Source of the DNA: Atriophallophorus winterbourni
Lineage: Eukaryota > Platyhelminthes > Trematoda > Plagiorchiida > Microphallidae
Assembly: GCA_013407085.1 (NCBI GenBank)
Contig: JACCGJ010018160.1
Location: forward strand, 42,553 to 106,552
Length of the DNA stretch: 64,000 nucleotides
Direction: 5' to 3'
The notes under the pieces were generated by a model. It was given only the letters and a program-made list of their open reading frames with translations, ran no database searches and was not told the origin of the DNA. Positions 57,831 to 64,000 of the stretch are shown here, one piece after another (within the stretch, counting starts at the first letter, position 1; every line of letters begins with the position of its first letter). A program made the position numbers and the translations under genes.

Positions 57831-58468
57831 AAATACCCGCTACATAATTGGCAAATGTGCCGTTCCGGACGCATACTCACTGTGGAGATGCCGGATTGTG
57901 GGTATATACTTGATGTACAAGCGGTTATTATACTAAATGGCGTAGGTGCCATGACAGTGTCATGCTGCATGTATTCACTGGCTTTCGACCATACAAATTT
58001 TCCCGTATGAAACATAACGCAAGCACGAATGTCAGGATGGGAAAGATTGCGTATGGTGTGACTAATGCACCGTCTAAAAGCAGACAGGGTAAGTAGCCGG
58101 AAAGCGCTTTGCGATAGGTCGCAAAGGATATTGCTCAAGACATCGGGCAATCGGAGAGGTGTGATGAAATAATAGGCGTCCCAGAGCTGTGCGATGTCGG
58201 CATCGGTAGCTTGCACTGCAGCGATTTCGCTGAGTTCGAGCGAGAGTGGCCAGTCTATCACACACGTTGTAAGGATAAAAATTGTGGCACCTAAGATATA
58301 TCGTGTTAGTCGTAGAATGACTGACAAAATCCTGGTGCATAGTCTCTCTAGGAGAGTACCTACCCGACGATCCGTTGTTTGATGTACGAGGGGCTTACAA
58401 GCAGTACACAAAGTAAACTGTCTGCCCTGTAGATTGTGTTCTAACCCGACATGTGAATTAATCAACAA
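57614..58468 (-). pseudogene. Gypsy RNase H-integrase linker and zinc-finger region
   Basis: 284-codon frame. LELSEIAAVQATDADIAQLW, then RRCISHTIRNLSHPDIRACV and HTGKFVWSKASEY correspond to the linker and the HH-CC finger region of Gypsy integrase (SHPGIRAT and RFVWP in typical members). The DDE core is absent; beyond about residue 190 the frame no longer resembles integrase. Confidence 0.8.
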
Positions 58469-58652
58469 GTCTAGTTATGCGATGCATATGACGTTTTGAT
58501 GCAAAACGTGTTAACGGAAGTTAAAAAAATTATCCTGAAATAACGTCGATGTAAATAGGGAAAAGACTGACCGGAAACAAAATCTCGAATTGTGCGTGGC
58601 TTACCAATAGTAGTACACGAAGGATTTGCGCATCACGTCAAGCTCATCAATT

Positions 58653-58809
58653 TGTGGTAGACCTGATTACTACAATAATGTCCTCAAGAACGTTGCAGAA
58701 AAGGCACAGGAGATGAAAGGTTTATCGCGGTAGCCAAAACGTGTACAGAGCGTTTCGATGTACGCACGCGAAGTCAATGTTTTGATGAGGCAAAACAAGC
58801 GGTGTTACA
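58653..58809 (-). repeat. Gypsy 5' LTR
   Basis: 157 bp, TGTGGTAGAC to GTGTTACA on the plus strand; uninterrupted. Confidence 0.85.
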
Positions 58810-59745
58810 CACTATAAAGTTTTTCATCGAAACGATAATATTTTTAGAGGATGTTAGGGATCAGATACTTCTCTGATATGTCTAATTTGGACTTTACTTA
58901 AATACGAGATAGAAAAACATAAATTAATTTCGAATAATTAGAGACAAATTACAGGATTTCAAGATAAATGACAATATAATTCTATCAAGAATACATAATG
59001 AGCGATACAACTTAGTGCATTTCAGTAGCAAGTTGAAAATACATTTCCGGGTTGATAACGTTTTCTAAAAGATTGTGAGAAAACAAATTAAATGATTGTG
59101 TATTTACATGTCTAGAGACACATTATGAAAAATAATCTAATCATGATCGATCACCTTTAAATCGCAATAAATGCACTGTTATTCGTTTCGCATGCAAAAT
59201 CGCATACACAAGAGATATGTAACTAAGATTTATACTTATGCTGAAATTAAAGGTCAACATTGAATGGTTTTTACCGCAGAAAGTTCAAGTTCAAGTTCAA
59301 GTTGCACAGAGCTGAAGATCGCCAAAAGACAATCACGCGTTCAGATTGCCTTCGACGGTATGCGGTTGAGCACCCGGCACTTCGATATCGAGTATACAGT
59401 TCGTACTTTTCACACGTTCTTGTTTCCAAATATCTGGAACGTAAGGTAGGGTTTCTCTTCACCAGCGCGGTGAGAGCTCAGCTATTCAGGAAACAATGCA
59501 ATAATATGCGTGAACAATGTGTAGTGTATAAAATCACTAGCCTAGTGGAGGTAAAGTGAAACAGTCATAGACTGCATGTGGGCTAATTTACTGTCAGGTT
59601 GTCCAGGCCTAGACAGATATGATAAAAATGTAAAAATACGTTTTTTTATGTTTTTTTAAAGTTTTTCATTAGTCAATATGCGCAAATATGATAGACCATA
59701 TAACGTCTAATTCCATTTTGAAGCTCAACACATTTGGGAGGCTTA

Positions 59746-60238
59746 CTATACAATCTGGTACCTGTTCCAGAAGTTGACCACACGGTTGCTGAAAAAGTGC
59801 TCACGTGCCAGCAACCTGGGCTTACTCTTAAGAAATTTCATGGAATTACCCCTCGTAGCTGCTTTAGGGGCAAGTTCAAGGATTTCAGTGATATTATCAC
59901 CAGTAAGACCTTTTAGATTGTTGAAGGCTTTTATTAGGTCACCTCGCAGCCGCCGTCTCTTTAGTGACAACAAACCGAGGTCCTTGAGTCTAGCCTCATA
60001 AGTTTTACCTGCCCGACCCTCAACCATCCGAGACGCAAGGCGCTGGACCCTTTCGAGACATGCTATATCCTCTTTTAAGTACGGTGCCCGGGATTGAACG
60101 CATTACTCCAAGTGAGGCCGCACGACTACTTTGTGTAAGGGAATGAATATTGAAGGATTTCGGCACGATAACGCTGAGCGAAGTCTGAACAATTCTCTGC
60201 GAGCCTTGTTTGCAGCTTAGGCACATTGAGTAGACCAT
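59746..60238 (-). pseudogene. CR1-like RT C-terminal domain
   Basis: Segments MVEGRAGKTYEARLKDLGLL, SLKRRRLRGDLIKAFNNLKG and FFSNRVVNFWNR match 19830-20090 in the other CR1; a shift near 60025 separates them from the preceding piece. Confidence 0.85.
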
Positions 60239-61634
60239 TTAGAATCGCCTGTTATAGTTATACCAAGATTCTTCACTTTCTGAGCAGCCGATATTCTGAT
60301 AGTTCCTTCACAAACTCCTAGTTGGGTTGTCGCTAAATCAGTCGTCAGAAGACAGATCTTCCCCAGGTTTAGTGGCAAGTCCGAAGTCTTTGTCCACTTG
60401 ATTACTTTTTCTAAATCAGAGATAAGCGTATCTCTACTGTCGGTTCTTAGGATTTTAACATCATCAGAAAACAGGAAGCAGCGTAAACACAAGCACGCTG
60501 CCAGGTTGTTTACAAAAATAGGAAAACGTAATGGACCAAGCACCGAGCCTCGACGTATTCCACTGAGAATCAGTGATTATTGCGAGCACTCCCCTGCAAT
60601 TCTAACAAAGTTAGTGCAATTAGTTAAGAAGCTGTCTAACCATCGATGTAGGTCAACGGTGACGCCACACATACTAAGTTTGTGCAAAAGGTACCTATGG
60701 TTCATCGAGTCAAATGCCTTTTGAAAATCAAGATAGCAGACTTCGACTACTCTCCCTTCATCGAGGCGTAATGTCACTTCGTCCAGAAAGCTTAGAAGAT
60801 TGGTTAGGCAGGACCTTCCTTTCCAGAATCCGTGCTGGGCATCGGATAGTAAGGAATTGGCTACCGAATGTTTACATACCTGTTGCCGAATGATTTTTTC
60901 CAAGCACTTGCAAAGAATGCTTGTCAGGCTTACTGGCCTGTAGTTGCGTACATCCGAAATGGGACCTTTTTTGTATATGGCTATTACCGCCGCTCGTTTC
61001 CAATCATCCGGTAGTATACCCTGGAGTAAGGTAGCTTCGAAAAGATTTCTGATTGCAAGGCTAACTATATTCGCGAGCGGTTGAAGAATAGCCGGATGTA
61101 TACCGTCGGGGCCAGCTGACTTATTTTTAACCAGCTGCGACAGAACTGTGGTGATCATTTCCTGATTAACCTCCACCGAGCTAAAGGGAGGTGCTCTGCA
61201 CTCGTGAGTTTCTAAACAGTTACCTGAATCACGCCGATAAACACTGCAGAAGAATAAATGCAACGCATCGGCTTTTTCCAATGCATTCAAAGCCGTATTG
61301 CCATCGTCCAGCACTAACGTACCTGTTTCTTCTCTTAATGATCGCTTGGACTGAACATAGCCATGAAAAGCTCTCAAGTTAATCTTTGATTTTTGGCAAG
61401 TCGGGATTCGAAGTCCCTTTTAGCTTTCCTTTGCAGCGCAACAGCTGAATTTCTTGTCTGTATGTACTGCAGTCTAGATCTGTGAGTTCCACAGAATTTG
61501 TAAGCCCTCCAGTTACGGTCACGAGATCTAATAGCCTTGCGAATAGACGCGCTCCGCCGGGGTGGTTTTCCTCGCGTTCTCACTGGTTGTAGAGGAGCAA
61601 AATTATCCTGTAGTTGTAAAAGGTTTCCTTTCAT
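60217..61634 (-). pseudogene. CR1-like reverse transcriptase
   Basis: 61377-60577 reads KSAGPDGIHPAIL, NYRPVSLTSILCKCLEKII, GRSCLTNLLSFLDEV and motif A CYLDFQKAFDSMNH. After a shift, 60543-60217 gives LGPLRFPIFVNNL and motif C FLFSDDVKI (FSDD instead of FADD, both aspartates kept). An upstream frame (61634-61374) holds the Arg-rich segment before the RT. Confidence 0.88.
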
Positions 61635-61775
61635 AATATTTCACCTGATTTCTACACTAGGTTCTAATTCGTCTGGTTCCCAACTTGGATTCATTGCTTT
61701 AGTTTGTAGTTGGACGATGTCCATTTGACCAAAGTTGCGGGACATCTTTACTTGGGGACTAGGATGCACTAAAGT

Positions 61776-62450
61776 TCAGTCAAGAAGAATTACAGCGTGG
61801 TCGCTCTTGCCTAGTGGCGAAAGGTGTTTGATTCCATAAATATCTCTTTCATGAGACGATAGAACCAAATCTAAAGTTGACGGAGTATATCCTGTCCTAA
61901 ACATTATATGTTCCCTGACATGTTGATAAAAGGCCCCGACATGAAAGCAGTCTAGATATTGCGACTCAACTGACTGGTGAAGAAATTTCAGTACGTCAAT
62001 CAATGCCCGGGAGATTGAAGTCTCCGACAATTAGTAATGCGTTGCATTGCCCTTTTAGTACATCCAATGTGTCCATCAGTATTTGGTCATCTAATGATGA
62101 AGCAGTCGGGCTTCTATAAGCACATGCAAGTGCCAGTCTTCTCCTAGCGACAGTAAGAAATACCGATGTTAGTTGGATTGAGTGAGAATCGATCTTTATC
62201 GATGTCTCACTGTAGGGTGAGATCTTCATTTATCATAATTGCCACGCCCCCTCCCGTAGCACCAGTATCCCTATCCTGACGATAGATGGCATACTTAGTT
62301 GATACAAATGACGGAACATGATCATCTGGTTTCAACCATGATTCGGAGATGGAAACTATGTCGACCTGAATTTCCAGTGCAGCAAGCTGCAGCTCACACT
62401 ATTTATTACGTATACTGCAAGCATTTGTGTACACTACACGGGTATTTCTA
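61776..62450 (-). pseudogene. CR1-like apurinic endonuclease
   Basis: N-terminal CSIRNK (then a stop) and VDIVSISESWLKPDD (catalytic Glu). Further on YRSPTASSLDD, LLIVGDFNLPGID (catalytic Asp/Asn), a frameshift near 62010, then TLDLVLSS and KSDHAVILLD (catalytic Asp-His). All motifs are present but broken by shifts. Confidence 0.85.
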
Positions 62451-62474
62451 TTCTGCGCACTTTTTAAACTAACT

Positions 62475-63017
62475 TTATTCGGGGTGGGAGCACCGTCGCT
62501 GATACCCCGTTTTTAAAACCGGAGAGGTTGATAAGTGGCTAGACTGCCCTTGCGAACGAGCTTGCACCGGCCTAATGGCAGTTGTACATAGATTTCCCTC
62601 GTTCAGAAGCTTACTGAAAAGCGAGTTTTTCATGCGCTCGTATTCTACTGGCGGCCCATTTTGGAGTACATCTTCACTGACAACTACCGCAGATGACTTA
62701 AACATTTTATGGTGGCTAAGGTTGATCCCTTTTATGGGAGTTTTCAAGCCAGTCATAGGCGCTTTTGAACGCTTTCCATGAAAATGTGGTTGAGGCCCCT
62801 TATCTTGGACAACTTTGAATCGCATTTTTGTGTAGCGCTCAAGGTAAGCACTTTTTAAAAGAAGCGTATCCCTGTCCTGCTGGTTTATAAATTCTACCAA
62901 GATCGGACGAGCGCTACTTACAGTTGGGTTCCACCGCCCTACACGATGGACTCTTTTTACCTGGCAGTTAATTAGCCCTGCCATGCGCAAAATTTTTTGA
63001 ACCCTGGAACGGTCCAT
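62475..63017 (-). pseudogene. CR1-like ORF1, C-terminal part
   Basis: RVQKILRMAGL, then RPILVEFINQQDRDTLLLKS resembles the RRM-like nucleic-acid binding segment of ORF1 proteins, followed by a basic Ser-rich tail. 180 open residues. Confidence 0.7.
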
Positions 63018-63303
63018 TTGGCGCCATGATTTTCGGCTCTTCCCTATTTAGGATGAGAAGAGTACGAGATGGCCTCGTTTCCGCCATTTTATGGGATGCA
63101 GCAAGCTTACTAACTTGCTCAGCTAAGTCATTTATTTGCCTTTCTTAAGCAACGTAGTTAGCTTGCTGTGTTATTACCGGACATTTGCCGTTATCGACGG
63201 TTTTCTTTTTAGCGTTTCCCCCCCCGTGTGTTGCTTTTTGATTCTCACCGATGGTACTGCGGAAGGGGGCCGGGTTTCGTTGACAGGGTGTTTTTTGTAC
63301 GAC

Positions 63304-63606
63304 CTAGGCGTAGGACAACGGAGAACTCTTACTATTTGCTACAACATTGTTTATACGACTAGCAGAGGTCCTCAGGAATACTTCCCTTGCGTTTCTCTTA
63401 CACTTCCAGCATACCCATTCCATGAAAATATTTTTACAATAAGTTTCATAATGCTTGGCAAGAATGCCAGAGCATTTTGGATGCGCCCATCTCTGGCACA
63501 CATCACAAGCTATGCCTTTCACAACCTTCTCACCACATTCAATTGAAATGCAGGGATATGAAACTTTAGGCATAGTTCGATTGTTTTTAAAATTTGAATA
63601 ACACAA
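63304..63606 (-). pseudogene. CR1-like ORF1, PHD-type zinc finger
   Basis: After MPKVSYPCISIECG comes GIACDVCQRWAHPKC and EWVCWKCKRN, a Cys4-His-Cys3 pattern of the PHD type found in ORF1 of CR1-group LINEs. The likely start is the Met at 63571-63573. Frame lost near 63304. Confidence 0.8.
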
Positions 63607-63805
63607 AATTTGAATAGCAATAAATATATATAAATATTTTCAAAAACATAATAGAATATGTTGATTCTAGTTACGATGTGTATAAAATGCGATAAATTGA
63701 TTAACAATTTACAGTAAAATCAGAGAACAGCGATTTGGAAATAGATTATGTGGAAGAGCGTGGGAATTACAAACAAGTTGAACGTACCGCACGGCGTTCA
63801 GCTAA
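63607..63805. other. AT-rich spacer, nothing recognised
   Basis: No ORF, repeat end or splice exon noted; it may include the 5' UTR of the CR1 element. Confidence 0.4.
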
Positions 63806-64000
63806 GTTCAGTTCAGTTCAGTAGGCACGGGACAGTGAGTGGCTGACAAGCCAATGGAGCGCCCTGAAGTTCTTTCGGTGGAAAGCAGCGGAGAAGCACT
63901 CACCACGGCCAAAGGGTCAATCCTTTTTCTCCGTGTGAAACCTCTGATGGTCGTGGGACTAGGAGAATGTAGTTGAGGAGCACCGCGCTATAATCGATGC
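63806..64000 (-). mobile_element. CR1-like 3' end, running off the window
   Basis: Tandem CAGTT repeats (63810-63822) mark the 3' terminus on the minus strand; the rest is the reverse complement of the 3' UTR at about 20410-20600 with few differences. Coding sequence would lie beyond 64000. Confidence 0.85.

Larger units (their letters stand above)
55992..58809 (-). mobile_element. Ty3/Gypsy provirus, internally deleted (CsRn1-like)
   Basis: LTRs 55992-56552 and 58653-58809 begin TG and end CA (plus strand) and are bounded by CACT target duplications (55988-55991 and 58810-58813). Copy 1 has the uninserted site at about 18646-18650. On the minus strand, next to the 5' LTR, a stretch ending GACGTGAT matches a tRNA-Trp primer site at about 14 of 18 bases, and a G-rich tract (GGAGGGGG) precedes the 3' LTR. 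A tRNA-Trp primer is, as I recall, characteristic of the CsRn1 clade of trematodes. Only integrase remains. Confidence 0.85.
40394..59283. repeat. Segmental duplication, copy 2
   Basis: Direct-orientation partner of 1-19115. It lacks three insertions seen in copy 1: the CR1 at 717-2090, the mini-element at 8673-9033 and the hammerhead array at 16314-16968. It carries its own insertions: a hammerhead repeat pair at 50948-51365, a CR1 3'-UTR piece near 55535-55735 and a Ty3/Gypsy provirus at 55992-58809. A deletion of about 590 bp relative to copy 1 joins sequence at about 47967. Confidence 0.93.
59284..63606 (-). mobile_element. CR1-like LINE, near full length, decayed
   Basis: On the minus strand, in order: ORF1 PHD-like finger (from 63573), ORF1 C-terminal part (63017-62475), endonuclease (62450-61776), RT (61634-60217), C-terminal domain (60238-59746), 3' UTR, and CTTGAA tandem repeats at 59284-59303. 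It sits exactly at the end of duplication copy 2. No target duplication identified. Several frameshifts and stops; not active. Confidence 0.9.

Noticed and set aside
1..64000. tRNA, rRNA, bacterial operons, CRISPR arrays
   Set aside because: None seen on either strand; the window is intron-containing eukaryotic DNA.

Overview
This is eukaryotic (metazoan) DNA: genes are split by GT-AG introns and most of the window is transposon debris. The mix suggests a flatworm, most likely a digenean trematode. It contains CR1-like and RTE-like LINEs, a BEL/Pao element, a Ty3/Gypsy element with a tRNA-Trp-like primer site, and short repeats carrying hammerhead ribozymes. The species is not determined.

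Backbone: one host gene is recognised, a C1GALT1-like core-1 beta-1,3-galactosyltransferase on the minus strand, present as two tandem copies. Copy 2 is readable from its signal-anchor exon (51766-51955) through exons at 47214-47402, 42984-43180, 39494-39635 and 34312-34469 to a terminal exon with a stop at 33374-33547. All splice sites and phases agree and the chain encodes 349 residues; only the initiating ATG exon was not found. Copy 1 has the first three of these exons (14047-14236, 9424-9612, 3933-4129) and runs off the left edge. The exons lie in a direct segmental duplication: about 1-19115 corresponds to about 40394-59283.

Layout: 1-19115 is duplicate copy 1, with private insertions of a 5'-truncated CR1 (717-2090), a 361-bp RTE-derived mini-element (8673-9033) and a hammerhead-ribozyme repeat array (16314-16968). 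19116-22805 holds CR1 fragments. 23014-29642 is a BEL/Pao element in an LTR-internal-LTR-internal-LTR arrangement with one pair of target duplications. 29855-31375 is a gag-only Ty3/Gypsy element. 33374-39635 holds the last exons of gene copy 2. Its intron contains an RTE copy, a non-autonomous hAT element (35848-38085) inside the RTE, and a piggyBac-like MITE (36091-36309) inside the hAT. 40394-59283 is duplicate copy 2, with a Ty3/Gypsy provirus (55992-58809) whose LTR carries a second mini-element. 59284-63606 is a nearly full-length, decayed CR1-like LINE on the minus strand. The window ends in another CR1 3' end.

The most unusual content is a family of about 226-242-bp head-to-tail monomers, each carrying a minimal type I hammerhead ribozyme with a self-complementary stem III. 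They resemble metazoan retrozymes. The array at 16314-16968 inserted after the segmental duplication, because copy 2 keeps the empty site.
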